64,000 nucleotides of DNA from Variovorax sp. CF079 (GTDB taxonomy: Bacteria > Pseudomonadota > Gammaproteobacteria > Burkholderiales > Burkholderiaceae_C). The DNA lies in assembly GCF_900101545.1 (NCBI RefSeq), contig NZ_FMZU01000020.1, positions 90,357-154,356 of the forward strand. The letters are read 5' to 3'. Under the pieces are notes generated by a model. The model was not told the DNA's origin. It did not search any database and saw only the letters and a program-made list of their open reading frames with translations. Positions 13,718 through 22,565 of this stretch are shown here, piece by piece. A program made the translations under genes and the position numbers. Positions within the stretch are counted from its first letter, which is position 1; the number at the start of each line of letters is the position of its first letter.

Positions 13718-15153
13718 CATGCTCGATCGAACACGGCGATCGACTCGACATGCGCCGTGTGCGGGAACATGTTGACCACACCCGCGAAGGTGCAGCGATA
13801 GCCCGCCTGGTGTACCAGGAGGCCAGCGTCGCGCGCCAGCGTCGAGGGATTGCAACTCACGTAGACGATGCGCTTCGGCGGCGACCAGCCGCCCTCGTGC
13901 AGTTCGATCTGCTGATGAAGGTCGGCGAGCGCCTTGGCCAGCGCAAACGCACCCTCGCGCGGCGGATCGACCAGCCACTTGTCCGCGGCGCCGTCGGCCA
14001 CCAGCATCGCGGGCGTCATCTCGAACAGGTTGCGCGCGACGAAGCGAGTCGCGGCCAGCGCGCTTCGACCTGGCACGGCGGGGCGGTTGCGCTCGAAGTT
14101 GTCGGTCGCCCGCGCCACCAGCGTATCGCTGCCCTCGATGCCCAGCACCTCGCGCGCGCGGCTCGCCAGCGGCAGGGTGAAGTTGCCGAGTCCGCAGAAC
14201 CAGTCGATCACGCGCTCGCCCGATTGCACGTCGAGCAGGCGCAAAGCGCGGCTGACCAGCGCGCGGTTGATGTGCGGATTGACCTGCGTGAAATCGGTCG
14301 GCTTGAAAGGCATCGTGACGCCGAACTCCGGCAACTCGTAAGCCAGCGCGGGACCGTCGGGTTCGAGGAGCTTCACGGTCTCGGGCCCTTTGGCCTGCAG
14401 CCACCATTGCACGCCGGCGTGCTGCGCCGCGAACGCTTTGAGCCGCGCCATGTCCGCAGCGGACAGCGGCTCCAGATGCCTCAGCACCAAGGCGATCACG
14501 CCGAGGCTGGCGCCGTCCGGCGCGTCCCCGCAAGCCAGTTCGATCTGCGGGCAGGTGTCGCGCGCCTCCATCGAACCGACGAGTTCGCGCAAGGGCATGA
14601 GCATGGCGCTGACCCGGGCCGGCAGCACGGGACACACCTGCATGTCCGCCAAGTAGCGGCTCTTGCGCTCGTGAAAGCCGATCAGCACGGTGCCCTTCTT
14701 GGCCACGTAGCGCATCGAAAGGCGGGCGCGATAGCGGTAGTGCCAGGCAGGCCCTTCCAGCGGCCGCAGCATGTTCTCGGGACGCACCTTGCCGAGATGC
14801 CACAGGTTGTCCTCGAGTGCGCGCTGTTTCACCGCCACCTGCGCAGCGGCATCCAGGTGCTGCATCTTGCAGCCGCCGCATGCGCCGGCGTGCAGACCAA
14901 AATGCGGACAGCCGGGCCGCACACGCTGCGACGACTCGCGGCGGATCGCGGCCACGATGCCTTGCTCCCAGTTGTTTTTCTTGCGGTGCACGCTGAACTG
15001 CACTTCTTCGAAAGGCAATGCGCCTTCGATGAACACCACCATGCCGTCGGCCTTGTGCGCCACGCCTTGTGCGTCGAGGTCGAGCGACTCGACGTGCAGC
15101 CATTCATCGCGGGCTTGCTGCTGCGCCGCCTTCTTCTCTATCGAATCCGTCAT
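13717..15153 (-). CDS. rlmD: 23S rRNA (uracil-1939-C5) methyltransferase RlmD
   Basis: RlmD methylates U1939 of 23S rRNA with SAM. The 478-residue protein has an N-terminal TRAM-like domain, an iron-sulfur cluster site with C82, C92, C95 (CPHFGLHAGACGGC) and a later cysteine in MQVCPVLP. The C-terminal Rossmann methyltransferase has DWFCGLGNFTLPLA, and the catalytic cysteine is in VSCNPSTLARD near the C-terminus. These four cysteines separate it from TrmA. It is 43 bp downstream of rpoS on the same strand and may share its transcript. Confidence 0.93.
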   Translation of the reverse strand: MTDSIEKKAAQQQARDEWLHVESLDLDAQGVAHKADGMVVFIEGALPFEEVQFSVHRKKNNWEQGIVAAIRRESSQRVRPGCPHFGLHAGACGGCKMQHLDAAAQVAVKQRALEDNLWHLGKVRPENMLRPLEGPAWHYRYRARLSMRYVAKKGTVLIGFHERKSRYLADMQVCPVLPARVSAMLMPLRELVGSMEARDTCPQIELACGDAPDGASLGVIALVLRHLEPLSAADMARLKAFAAQHAGVQWWLQAKGPETVKLLEPDGPALAYELPEFGVTMPFKPTDFTQVNPHINRALVSRALRLLDVQSGERVIDWFCGLGNFTLPLASRAREVLGIEGSDTLVARATDNFERNRPAVPGRSALAATRFVARNLFEMTPAMLVADGAADKWLVDPPREGAFALAKALADLHQQIELHEGGWSPPKRIVYVSCNPSTLARDAGLLVHQAGYRCTFAGVVNMFPHTAHVESIAVFDRA

Positions 15154-15196
15154 GCACGGATTGTCTCAGGGCTGCGGGGCGCCCTCGGCCCGAGCG

Positions 15197-16237
15197 CTAC
15201 AAAAACGCATCGCGCTGGACGCCGGCGCGCGCGAGCTGGCGGCGCATCTTGGCGAGCGCCTCGTTCTGGATCTGCCGCACGCGTTCCCGCGTCAGGCCGA
15301 GGCGCACGCTCAACACTTCGAGTGTCTCCGGATCGCGGTCGTGCAGGCCGTAGCGGCCTTCCAGCACCTCGCGCTCGCGTTCGCTCAGTGCGTGGATCCA
15401 TCGATCGAGAAGCTTCTCGACCTCGTGCGTCTGCGTCACGCCCGTCGGGTCTCCGCCCTCGTCTTCCGAAGCCACCGTATCGGCCAGGCTGAAACTGTCG
15501 TCGCCGCGCTCGCTGCCCGCGTCGAGCGAACGTGGCGCCTCGGAGAGCGCCATCAGCTCGGCCACCGCCTGCACCTCGCGGCCCAGCAGCGCTGCGACAT
15601 CTTCGACCCGCACGCCGTCGGGCCGGCGGGCGATGAAGTCGGCGTCGCCTTCCAGCGCACGGCGCGCCCGCATCACCTGTTGCAGTTCGCGAACCACATG
15701 CACCGGCAGCCGGATCGCGCGAGCCTGCATCATCGCCGCCCGTTCGATCGACTGGCGGATCCACCAGGTTGCATAGGTGGAGAAGCGAAAACCACGCTCC
15801 GGCTCGAACTTGTTGATCGCATGCATCAGGCCGAGGTTGCCTTCCTCGATCAGATCCGCCAGCGGAACGCCGCGGCCGAGATAGGCCTTGGCGATGTTCA
15901 CCACGAGCCGCAGGTTGTGCTCGATCATCGATTGCCGCGCCGCGAAGTCGCCGCTGCGGGCGGCGCAGGCGGTCTGGTATTCCTCGTCGGGAGTGAACAG
16001 TTCGGTGCGCCGGATCTCGCGCAGGTAGAGCGTCAACGAATCGCCGCCTTCACCGCCTAGGTCGACCGGCACCGCGTCGTGCGCAATCTCAGGCAGCGCG
16101 CCCTTGTCCGCGCGATCAACGACGTCATCCGCAGGAGCGGGCAGGCTCGCAGGCTTGTAGGGCCGCAAGGTCGAGATGCTGCCGTTGCCCGCCGCGCGCC
16201 GCACGACCGGAATGCGACGCGGGACGGAGGCAGCCAT
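15197..16237 (-). CDS. rpoS: RNA polymerase sigma factor RpoS
   Basis: RpoS is the stationary-phase and general stress sigma factor. The 346-residue protein has region 1.2 (DSLTLYLREIRRTELF), region 2 (DLIEEGNLGLMHAINKFEPERG, FSTYATWWIRQSIERA), and regions 3 and 4 ending in LTRERVRQIQNEALAKMRRQ. The residue order and length fit RpoS rather than RpoD, which is at 46373. The ATG at 16237 begins MAASVPRRIP; longer in-frame versions run into nlpD. It is 8 bp after nlpD, the classic nlpD-rpoS arrangement, in which the main rpoS promoter often lies inside nlpD. Confidence 0.95.
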   Translation of the reverse strand: MAASVPRRIPVVRRAAGNGSISTLRPYKPASLPAPADDVVDRADKGALPEIAHDAVPVDLGGEGGDSLTLYLREIRRTELFTPDEEYQTACAARSGDFAARQSMIEHNLRLVVNIAKAYLGRGVPLADLIEEGNLGLMHAINKFEPERGFRFSTYATWWIRQSIERAAMMQARAIRLPVHVVRELQQVMRARRALEGDADFIARRPDGVRVEDVAALLGREVQAVAELMALSEAPRSLDAGSERGDDSFSLADTVASEDEGGDPTGVTQTHEVEKLLDRWIHALSEREREVLEGRYGLHDRDPETLEVLSVRLGLTRERVRQIQNEALAKMRRQLARAGVQRDAFL

Positions 16238-16245
16238 GCATGATC

Positions 16246-17190
16246 CTAGCGCGCGGGCAGGTAGCGCGCCGGATCGACCGGCTTGCCCTGGCGGCGGATT
16301 TCGAAGTGCAGCTTCACGCGATCCGCGTCGCTGTTGCCCATCTCGGCAATCTTCTGGCCCTTCTGCACGGACTGGTCTTCCTTCACCAGCAGCGTCCTGT
16401 TGTGCGCATAAGCGGTCAGGTAGGTGTTGTTGTGCTTGAGGATGATCAGATTGCCGTAGCCGCGCAGGCCGGCGCCGGCATACACCACCCGTCCATCGGC
16501 TGCAGCAAGCACCGAATCGCCGGCCTTGCCGCCGATGTCGAGTCCCTTGTTCTTGGCTTCGTCGAAGCCCGCAATCAACGAGCCGTGCGCAGGCCAGATC
16601 CAACCCACATCTTCATCGCCCGATGCCGTGGCAGCCGGCGCGGAAGGTGAAGCGGTGATGATGGGCGGGGTGGGTTTGACAGCCGCACTCGCCGCGGCCG
16701 CAGGAGCCGCTGCGGCGCCGGAGGACGGTGCGACGGCGGCCTGCGTGACCGGCCGCGTCACGGCGCTCGAGGCGTCGGTCGTGCCAGTTGCAGATGCCGG
16801 TGCCGCAGCGCTTGCGGTAGCGCCGACCGGCGGGATCACGCGCAGCACCTGACCGACTTCGATCAGGTCGGGATTGTCGAGATTGTTCCAGCGAGCGATG
16901 TTCTGCCAGCTCTGGCCGGTTTCGGTGCCGATGCGGCGAATCGTGTCACCGGGACGCACCGCGTAATAGCCGGGCTTGCCGTAGTTTTCGATGCCCGGCA
17001 GCGGCTTGCCCGAAGCGTCCGTGGTGATGGTCGGGACACCGGGCGCGCTGGGCGCGGCAACCGTCGCGCTGGTCATCGTGCCGCGGTCCTCGACCGGTAC
17101 GGGGCCGCGCCTGGCGGCACACCCCGCAATCAAGAGCGCGACCAGCAGCGTCACGCCGGCAAGCCAGCCCCGATTGCCAATACCCAGCAT
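16246..17190 (-). CDS. nlpD: Lipoprotein NlpD, LysM plus degenerate M23 domain
   Basis: NlpD is an outer-membrane lipoprotein that activates the amidase AmiC during cell division. The 314-residue protein has a lipobox LIAGC (C24), a LysM domain near 75-125 (YYAVRPGDTIRRIGTETGQS), an Ala/Pro-rich linker, and a C-terminal LytM domain. The peptidase zinc ligands are missing: the HxGxD motif reads NKGLDIGG and the final HxH reads KLHFEI. It is therefore an activator, not an enzyme. The start is ATG 17190, preceded by AAGGAAG; TTG 17205 is a less likely alternative. It lies between pcm and rpoS. Confidence 0.93.
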   Translation of the reverse strand: MLGIGNRGWLAGVTLLVALLIAGCAARRGPVPVEDRGTMTSATVAAPSAPGVPTITTDASGKPLPGIENYGKPGYYAVRPGDTIRRIGTETGQSWQNIARWNNLDNPDLIEVGQVLRVIPPVGATASAAAPASATGTTDASSAVTRPVTQAAVAPSSGAAAAPAAAASAAVKPTPPIITASPSAPAATASGDEDVGWIWPAHGSLIAGFDEAKNKGLDIGGKAGDSVLAAADGRVVYAGAGLRGYGNLIILKHNNTYLTAYAHNRTLLVKEDQSVQKGQKIAEMGNSDADRVKLHFEIRRQGKPVDPARYLPAR

Positions 17191-17201
17191 GTGTTCTTCC
17201 T

Positions 17202-17975
17202 TCAAGCAATTCCCGATTTTAGGGGGACAAAGTGAACCGCCTCAAGAATGCGGCGCTCCAGTCCCCGCGCTGTTTTGTCGATCACGACAAGCGCCTGTTT
17301 GCCGACCTCGGACTGTGTCGGCGCGACGATGCGGCCGCCCACGGCCAGCTGCGCGATCCATGCCTCAGGCACCGCTTCGCCGCCGGCCGCCGCGATGATG
17401 CCCGCGTAGGGTGCGCCCTTCGCATAGCCCACCATGCCGTCCCCCAGCAGCAGATGGACCGTGGCCAGCCGGAACGAGCGGAGATTGATGCGCGCTCGCT
17501 CGTGCAATCCGCGCAGGCGTTCGATGCTGTAGACCTCGGTCGCGATGTGGCTCAACACCGCCGCTTGGTAGCCGCAGCCGGTCCCGATCTCGAGCACGCG
17601 GCCCAGGCGGTCGGCGGGCTTGTTTGCCAACGCGGGCGCACCAAGCAGGAGTTCGATCATGCGGGCCACCACGTTCGGCTTCGAGATGGTCTGGCCCAGA
17701 CCGATCGGCAGGCTCGTGTCTTCATAGGCCTGATTGACCAGTGCGCTGTCGACGAAAAGATGACGCTCGACCGTGCCCATGGCGCGCAGCACCCGAGCGT
17801 CGGCAATGCCCTGCGCCGCGAGCCGCTGAACCATGCGCGCGCGCACGGCGTCGGAGGCCATCGAAGGCGTGTGATGAACGAGCGGCTTGGCAGGCACGGC
17901 CGACGCGCGCCCGCGCGTCGCAGCCGACGCGGTGGGCGTGAGGCGGACGGGGAATCCTGGTCGCTGGCTCGCCAT
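17202..17975 (-). CDS. pcm: Protein-L-isoaspartate O-methyltransferase
   Basis: Pcm repairs isoaspartyl damage in proteins by SAM-dependent methylation. The 257-residue product has a basic, disordered N-terminal extension of about 40 residues, then AQGIADARVLRAMGTVERHLF and the SAM-binding LEIGTGCGYQAAVLS. LPIGLGQTISKPNVV and the C-terminal GGRIVAPTQ are also characteristic. The start ATG 17975 lies 1 nt after the surE stop. It is followed by nlpD after 11 bp. The surE-pcm-nlpD-rpoS order is the standard stress-survival cluster. Confidence 0.93.
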   Translation of the reverse strand: MASQRPGFPVRLTPTASAATRGRASAVPAKPLVHHTPSMASDAVRARMVQRLAAQGIADARVLRAMGTVERHLFVDSALVNQAYEDTSLPIGLGQTISKPNVVARMIELLLGAPALANKPADRLGRVLEIGTGCGYQAAVLSHIATEVYSIERLRGLHERARINLRSFRLATVHLLLGDGMVGYAKGAPYAGIIAAAGGEAVPEAWIAQLAVGGRIVAPTQSEVGKQALVVIDKTARGLERRILEAVHFVPLKSGIA

Positions 17976-17976
17976 G

Positions 17977-18741
17977 TCAGGACGGCTCGCCCAGGCGAGC
18001 CACCGTCTCGCGCCATTGGCCGAGGTTGGCATGGTCGGTCAGGTCGATCTGCAAGGGCGTGAGCGCAATGTGGCCGGCCGCCGTCGCATGGAAGTCGGTG
18101 CCCTCGCCGCTATCCTTGGCGCCGCCCGCCCCCGCGATCCAGTACATGGTCTCGCCGCGCGGGCTGTCCTGCGTAATGACCTTTTCGGCTGCATGGCGGC
18201 GCCCCAGCCTGCAGACCTTGACCGATTTCAGCTTGTCGAAGGGAAGATTCGGGATGTTGACGTTGAGCAGAAATGCGCCGCTCTCGAGCATGCGTTCGCG
18301 CTCGATCTGCTCCACCAGCCGCCGGGCCGCGCGGGCCGCCGCGTCGACATGGGCCCAGCCCTTCTCGATCTGCGAGAACGCGATCGCCGGAATGCCGAAC
18401 AGGTAGGCCTCCATGGCAGCGCCGACGGTGCCCGAGTAGATGGTGTCGTCGCCCATGTTGGCGCCGTTGTTGATGCCGGAAACCACCAGATCGGGCCGGT
18501 AGTCGAGCAGCCCCTTGAGTGCGATGTGCACGCAGTCGGCGGGCGTGCCGGTCACGTAGCGAAAGCCGTTGTGCGCGGTGTGCACGTAGAGCGGCGCCGC
18601 CAGCGTGAGCGCGTTCGACTTGGCGCTGTTGTTGTGCTCGGGCGCGACCACTTCGACTTCCGCCACCTCCTTCAGCGCATCGTGCAGCGCAACGATGCCG
18701 GGAGCCTGGAAGCCATCGTCGTTCGAAATAAGTATCTTCAT
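17977..18741 (-). CDS. surE: 5'/3'-nucleotidase SurE
   Basis: SurE is a metal-dependent nucleoside monophosphate phosphatase of stationary-phase survival. The 254-residue protein starts MKILISNDDGFQAPGI, with the metal ligands D8 and D9, and keeps APEHNNSAKSNALT, GTPADCVHIAL, VSGINNGANMGDD and YSGTVGAAMEA. It is the first gene of surE-pcm-nlpD-rpoS and is divergent from the quinone oxidoreductase at 18868. Confidence 0.95.
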   Translation of the reverse strand: MKILISNDDGFQAPGIVALHDALKEVAEVEVVAPEHNNSAKSNALTLAAPLYVHTAHNGFRYVTGTPADCVHIALKGLLDYRPDLVVSGINNGANMGDDTIYSGTVGAAMEAYLFGIPAIAFSQIEKGWAHVDAAARAARRLVEQIERERMLESGAFLLNVNIPNLPFDKLKSVKVCRLGRRHAAEKVITQDSPRGETMYWIAGAGGAKDSGEGTDFHATAAGHIALTPLQIDLTDHANLGQWRETVARLGEPS

Positions 18742-18867
18742 GTCGTCTGTGAGTGCGCGCGATTGTAGGCGGCCGATGCGTCACGGCAGGGACAATGCCG
18801 GCCTGCCAGCCCGCCTATCATGGCCCGGATTCATTGCCCCAGAGACCTACCTCAAGGAGACACGAGC

Positions 18868-19854
18868 ATGCACGCATGGCTCTGCGAAAACCCCACCGGC
18901 GTCGACGCCCTGACCTGGAAAGAACTGCCGACGCCAACCCCCGGCCCGGGTCAGGTGCTGATCGAAATCAAGGCTGCCAGCCTCAACTTCCCCGATCTGC
19001 TCATCGTGCAGAACAAGTACCAGATCAAGCCGCCGCTGCCCTTCGTGCCTGGGTCTGAATATGCAGGGGTGGTAGCGGCGGTCGGCGACGGAGTGACTCA
19101 TCTGAAGGTCGGCCAGAACGTCGCCTGTCTTTCCGGCACCGGCGGCTTCGGCACCCACACGCTGGCGCCGGCCGCCCTTTGCATGCCGCTGCCCGAGGGC
19201 TTCGGCCATGTCGACGCGGCGGCTTTCATCATGATCTACGCGACATCGTGGCACGCGTTGATGGACAGGGCGCAGCTCAAGGCCGGCGAAACCTTGTTGG
19301 TGCTCGGTGCGGCAGGCGGCGTCGGGACGGCAGCGATCCAGATCGCCAAGGCCGCCGGCGCCAAGGTGATCGCTGCCGCGTCCACCGATGAAAAATGCGA
19401 GCTCTGCAAATCCATCGGCGCCGATCTCACGATCAACTACACGACGCATGCGCTACCCAATGGCTTTCGCGAAGCCATCAAGGCAGCAACCGACGGCAAG
19501 GGTCCGGATGTCATTTATGACCCGGTAGGCGGCGATTTCGCGGAGCCTGCATTCCGCTCGATCGGTTGGCGCGGGCGCTATCTGGTCGTGGGCTTCGCCG
19601 CCGGTCCCATTCCCTCGCTGCCATTGAATTTGATGCTGCTCAAAGGCGCGTCGCTGGTTGGCGTGTTCTGGGGGGATTTCGCCAAGCGCGAACCCAAAGC
19701 CAATGCGCAGATGATGGCCGAATTGGCAAAGTGGTACGGCCAAGGCAAGATCAAGCCGGTGATAGACCGCACCATGCCGATGGCGGAGTTGAAGGCCGCC
19801 TACGCGCACATGGGTTCGCGCGGCGTCAAAGGCAAGCTCGTGATGGTCAACTAA
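18868..19854 (+). CDS. NADPH:quinone oxidoreductase family protein
   Basis: This 328-residue zinc-independent medium-chain reductase has an N-terminal GroES-like domain and a Rossmann domain with the NADPH loop GAAGGVGTAAIQIAKAAG. It resembles quinone oxidoreductase (Qor) proteins. A good ribosome site AAGGAG lies 9 nt before ATG 18868. It is divergent from surE, and a bidirectional terminator separates it from the convergent H-NS-like gene. The true substrate (quinone or enal) cannot be told. Confidence 0.88.
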   Translation: MHAWLCENPTGVDALTWKELPTPTPGPGQVLIEIKAASLNFPDLLIVQNKYQIKPPLPFVPGSEYAGVVAAVGDGVTHLKVGQNVACLSGTGGFGTHTLAPAALCMPLPEGFGHVDAAAFIMIYATSWHALMDRAQLKAGETLLVLGAAGGVGTAAIQIAKAAGAKVIAAASTDEKCELCKSIGADLTINYTTHALPNGFREAIKAATDGKGPDVIYDPVGGDFAEPAFRSIGWRGRYLVVGFAAGPIPSLPLNLMLLKGASLVGVFWGDFAKREPKANAQMMAELAKWYGQGKIKPVIDRTMPMAELKAAYAHMGSRGVKGKLVMVN

Positions 19855-19871
19855 GGCCTGCTACACACAAT

Positions 19872-19899
19872 AAAAAAGCCCGCACATGCGGGCTTTTTT
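19872..19899. terminator. Bidirectional terminator between quinone oxidoreductase and H-NS-like gene
   Basis: A perfect 12-bp inverted repeat, AAAAAAGCCCGC (19872-19883) and GCGGGCTTTTTT (19888-19899), has a 4-nt loop and T-runs on both strands. It serves both convergent genes. Confidence 0.9.
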
Positions 19900-19920
19900 A
19901 CGAGGGACCAAGCGAACCGT

Positions 19921-20259
19921 CTACTTGATCTCGAAGTCCGACAGCGACTTGCCGGCGGCCAGCGCCTCCGTAATCCAGCGCGGCTTGCGCCCGCGCCCGC
20001 CCGACCATGTTTCACCGGTGGGACTGCGATACTTTGCAGCCGCCTTGATCGTGACCACCCCCGTACTGCGCTTGCCGCCACGCGTGCCGAGTTTCAGATC
20101 GGCCGCAGTCAAACCGTATTCCGCGATCTTCTTGCGCAGTTCCTCGATGACACCCGCGCGCTCCTGATTGCGCAGCTCCTCGGCTTGTTTGCGCAATTGC
20201 GCAATCTGCTCGTCGTGCTTCTTGATCTGGGAATTGATGTCGGCAAGGGTTGAGGCCAT
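19921..20259 (-). CDS. H-NS family nucleoid-associated protein
   Basis: H-NS-type proteins bind AT-rich DNA, shape the nucleoid and silence foreign genes. The 112-residue protein has an N-terminal coiled coil for oligomerisation (about 5-48, DINSQIKKHDEQIAQLRKQA) and a C-terminal DNA-binding domain with YRSPTGETWSGGRGRKPRWI, the AT-hook-like loop of betaproteobacterial H-NS proteins. The upstream region is notably AT-rich with a promoter-like pair. It shares a terminator with the convergent quinone oxidoreductase gene. Confidence 0.92.
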   Translation of the reverse strand: MASTLADINSQIKKHDEQIAQLRKQAEELRNQERAGVIEELRKKIAEYGLTAADLKLGTRGGKRSTGVVTIKAAAKYRSPTGETWSGGRGRKPRWITEALAAGKSLSDFEIK

Positions 20260-20274
20260 CGGTGAAATCCTCCG

Positions 20275-20317
20275 AATTGGAAAGTAAAAATTCTAATTCA
20301 AATCCCAATTGCCGCAA
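20275..20317 (-). promoter_or_regulatory. Promoter of the H-NS-like gene with flanking palindrome
   Basis: On the minus strand TTGCGG (20317-20312) and TAGAAT (20295-20290) are spaced by 16 bp. The half-sites AATTGG (20275-20280) and CCAATT (20305-20310) form an inverted repeat around the -10. The whole stretch is unusually AT-rich, as expected for a site that H-NS itself could bind, so autoregulation is possible. Confidence 0.45.
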
Positions 20318-20330
20318 GTGAGGCAACTCC

Positions 20331-20364
20331 AAAAAAAAAGCGCCGATCGAATGATCGGCGCTTT
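20331..20364 (-). terminator. Terminator after tRNA-His
   Basis: A perfect 12-bp stem AAAGCGCCGATC (20337-20348) with GATCGGCGCTTT (20353-20364) is followed on the minus strand by a run of nine T. It lies 14 bp after the tRNA. Confidence 0.9.
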
Positions 20365-20378
20365 ATGTCAAAGGGGTT

Positions 20379-20455
20379 TGGGGTGGCTGATGGGACTCGA
20401 ACCCACGACGACCAGAATCACAATCTGGGACTCTACCAGCTGAGCTACAGCCACC
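20379..20455 (-). tRNA. tRNA-His (GTG anticodon)
   Basis: The cloverleaf reads GTGGCTG for the acceptor 5' strand (from 20454), a D arm TAGCTCAGCTGGTAGAG, an anticodon stem-loop CCAGA-TTGTGAT-TCTGG with anticodon GTG, and the T-arm GGGTTCGAGTCCC. The encoded CCA is at 20381-20379. A G at 20455 can pair with the C before CCA, giving the extra G at position -1 that marks tRNA-His. It lies between the H-NS-like gene and ppiD. Confidence 0.95.
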
Positions 20456-20484
20456 ACAGAGCCTGCAATTGTAGCGGCAAAAAA

Positions 20485-22398
20485 CTAGCGCCCGCCGACA
20501 ACGATCGGATCCACCGGTTTCGGCACCAGGATCTGCGCCTTGAACCTGCTCTTCAGCATGTCGTAGTACGCCGCATTCTCTGCCGCGGCCACGGCCTGGG
20601 CGACCTGCTGCGTCTCCTGCTGCGCCGCCTCGGGTGCGGACGGCGTCCGCGGCACCGTCTTGTTGACGCGCACAACGGCATAGCCCTGTGCGCCGAGATC
20701 GACGCCAACCAGTGAAGGAAGCTTGGCCGGATCGGCCCGCAATGCGCTCTCGATGACAGGCGCCGGCTGCGACTGGGTCTCGAGCCGCGAAACCGTCACC
20801 GGCCCACCAAGGCTCGCGTCGGCCGGCTTGGCTTGCCACGCCGCGAGCTTGGCTTCGCCCTCGGCCTTGGCGAGCGCGGCTGCGCGCTCGGCGACAAGCT
20901 GCGTACGAACCTTGTCCTTGACCTCTTCGAAAGGCAACGCCCGAGCAGGGCTGTATTGCGTCACGCGCCCCGATGCGAGCTGGTTGGGCCCGATCTCGAT
21001 CGCCTCGGTGTTGTGCTTGCGCTCAAGCGAATCGGCGGCAAACAGCGCGTTCAGGAAGTTGCGGCTTGCCAGCGCGCCCGCGGCGCCCGGCGCCGGCATG
21101 CGGCCGATCTTGCTCGCGGTCTGGATGGTGAGCTTCAACTTGTCGGCGGCCGGCTTCAGGCTGTCGGGCTGCTGGTAGACGATGTCGGTAAAACTCTCGG
21201 CCGCCTTGGCGAACTCCTGCGTGGCCTGTTGGCCGCGCACTTCGTTCTCGATGGCGGCGCGCGCCTGCTCGAAGGGCTGTATCACCGCGGGCTTGATGTC
21301 GTTGAGCTGGATGATGTGATAGCCGAACTCGGTTTCGACGACATCGCTGACCTCGCCTTTCTTGAGCGCGAACATCGCATCCTCGAAAGGCTTGACCATG
21401 GCGCCGCGCGTCACGAAATCGAGGTCGCCGCCCTTTTCCGCCGATCCGGGATCTTGCGAATTCTTGCGCGCGAGGTCGGCGAAAGTGCCAGGCGCCTTCT
21501 TGACGTCGGCCAGCAGCTGCTGCGCCTTCGCACGCGCCTTCTCGCGCTCGGCAGCGGGCGCACTCGCGGGCGCACTGATCAGGATGTGGCTGGCACGGCG
21601 TTCTTCCTTGGTACCGAAGCGCGCGGCGTTCTGATCGTAATAGCTGCGCAGATCGGCCTCGTTGATCGCGATGTTCTTCTTCGCTGCTTCGAGGTCGAGC
21701 ACCAGGTATTCGATGCTCGCCTGTTCGGGCACCTGGAATAGCGCGACATGCTGCTTGTAATAGGCCTCGAGGTCGGCATCGCTCACGCTGACCTTTGCTG
21801 CGAAGTCACCCGGGTTGAAGCGTGCGACCTGCACTTCGCGGCGGTCATAGAACGCATTGAGCGTGGCCGCTGCCTGGGCGGGCGTGGCGAATGCCGTTCC
21901 CGAAATGCCCAGCAGCACCTGCTGCGTTGCCAGATCGGCGCGCACCGAGGCTTCGTACTGCTCGGGTGTGCGGCCCGTCGCACGCATGAAGCGCTCGCGA
22001 TCGAACTTGCCGTCGGCCGTACGGAAAGAAGCCAGGCCCGTATCTTCGGCGAACAAGCGCGCGAGCCGCTCTTCGGACACCGTCATGTTCGATTTGGAAG
22101 CGGCTGCCGCGAGCACGCGGTCGCGCACCATCCGCTCCAGGGTCGCGTAGCGGGCAGCGTCCGAATCGAGCAAGCCCGGTTCGATGTTGGGTGCCTGCTG
22201 CCGGATCCTGTCGACTTCGTTGCGGTGCTGCGCATCCCATTCCGGCCGCGTGATGTCGGTGCCGTCTACGCGTGCAACCTTCTCCCCTTGGCCGCCGCCC
22301 TGGTAGCGATCCACGCCGAACAGCACAAAGGACGGAATGATCAGCAAGAACAAGAGCGCCATGATGACCTTGTTGTACTTGCGGAAGGAATCAAACAT
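20485..22398 (-). CDS. ppiD: Peptidyl-prolyl cis-trans isomerase/chaperone PpiD (SurA-like)
   Basis: PpiD is a periplasmic chaperone anchored in the inner membrane beside the Sec translocon. The 637-residue protein starts MFDSFRKYNKVIMALLFLLI with one N-terminal anchor helix (about 12-29). A SurA-like N-terminal region follows, then a parvulin domain (about 265-360, ERRASHILISAP, DLARKNSQDPGSAEKGGDLD, FGYHIIQL) and a C-terminal domain. The ATG 22398 was chosen over the upstream 22434 because the family starts here. It lies between tRNA-His and tRNA-Val, with hupB upstream, close to the common hupB-ppiD order. Confidence 0.92.
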   Translation of the reverse strand: MFDSFRKYNKVIMALLFLLIIPSFVLFGVDRYQGGGQGEKVARVDGTDITRPEWDAQHRNEVDRIRQQAPNIEPGLLDSDAARYATLERMVRDRVLAAAASKSNMTVSEERLARLFAEDTGLASFRTADGKFDRERFMRATGRTPEQYEASVRADLATQQVLLGISGTAFATPAQAAATLNAFYDRREVQVARFNPGDFAAKVSVSDADLEAYYKQHVALFQVPEQASIEYLVLDLEAAKKNIAINEADLRSYYDQNAARFGTKEERRASHILISAPASAPAAEREKARAKAQQLLADVKKAPGTFADLARKNSQDPGSAEKGGDLDFVTRGAMVKPFEDAMFALKKGEVSDVVETEFGYHIIQLNDIKPAVIQPFEQARAAIENEVRGQQATQEFAKAAESFTDIVYQQPDSLKPAADKLKLTIQTASKIGRMPAPGAAGALASRNFLNALFAADSLERKHNTEAIEIGPNQLASGRVTQYSPARALPFEEVKDKVRTQLVAERAAALAKAEGEAKLAAWQAKPADASLGGPVTVSRLETQSQPAPVIESALRADPAKLPSLVGVDLGAQGYAVVRVNKTVPRTPSAPEAAQQETQQVAQAVAAAENAAYYDMLKSRFKAQILVPKPVDPIVVGGR

Positions 22399-22436
22399 GC
22401 TTGGACACTCTCTGCGGGATGAACGAAACAGCAAAC

Positions 22437-22464
22437 AAAAAAGGCGAACTGAGTGTTCGCCTTT
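22437..22464 (-). terminator. Terminator after tRNA-Val
   Basis: A 10-bp stem AAAGGCGAAC (22440-22449) with GTTCGCCTTT (22455-22464) and a minus-strand T-run lies 9 bp after the tRNA and before ppiD. Confidence 0.85.
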
Positions 22465-22472
22465 GCATCGGG

Positions 22473-22548
22473 TGGTGGGTGCTGAGGGGTTCGAACCCCC
22501 GACCTACGCCTTGTAAGGGCGCCGCTCTACCAGCTGAGCTAAGCACCC
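22473..22548 (-). tRNA. tRNA-Val (TAC anticodon)
   Basis: The 76-nt minus-strand sequence starts GGGTGCTTAGCTCAGCTGG, has the anticodon arm GCGCC-CTTACAA-GGCGT with anticodon TAC, the T-arm GGGGGTTCGAACCCC, a closed acceptor stem GGGTGCT/AGCACCC, discriminator A and an encoded CCA. It lies between hupB and ppiD. Confidence 0.96.
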
Positions 22549-22565
22549 CACCGGGAACCAGTGTC

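Noticed and set aside
17188..17205. TTG at 17205 as the start of nlpD
   Set aside because: The ATG at 17190 has a strong ribosome site, AAGGAAG, directly upstream, and that site would fall inside the coding region if TTG were used.
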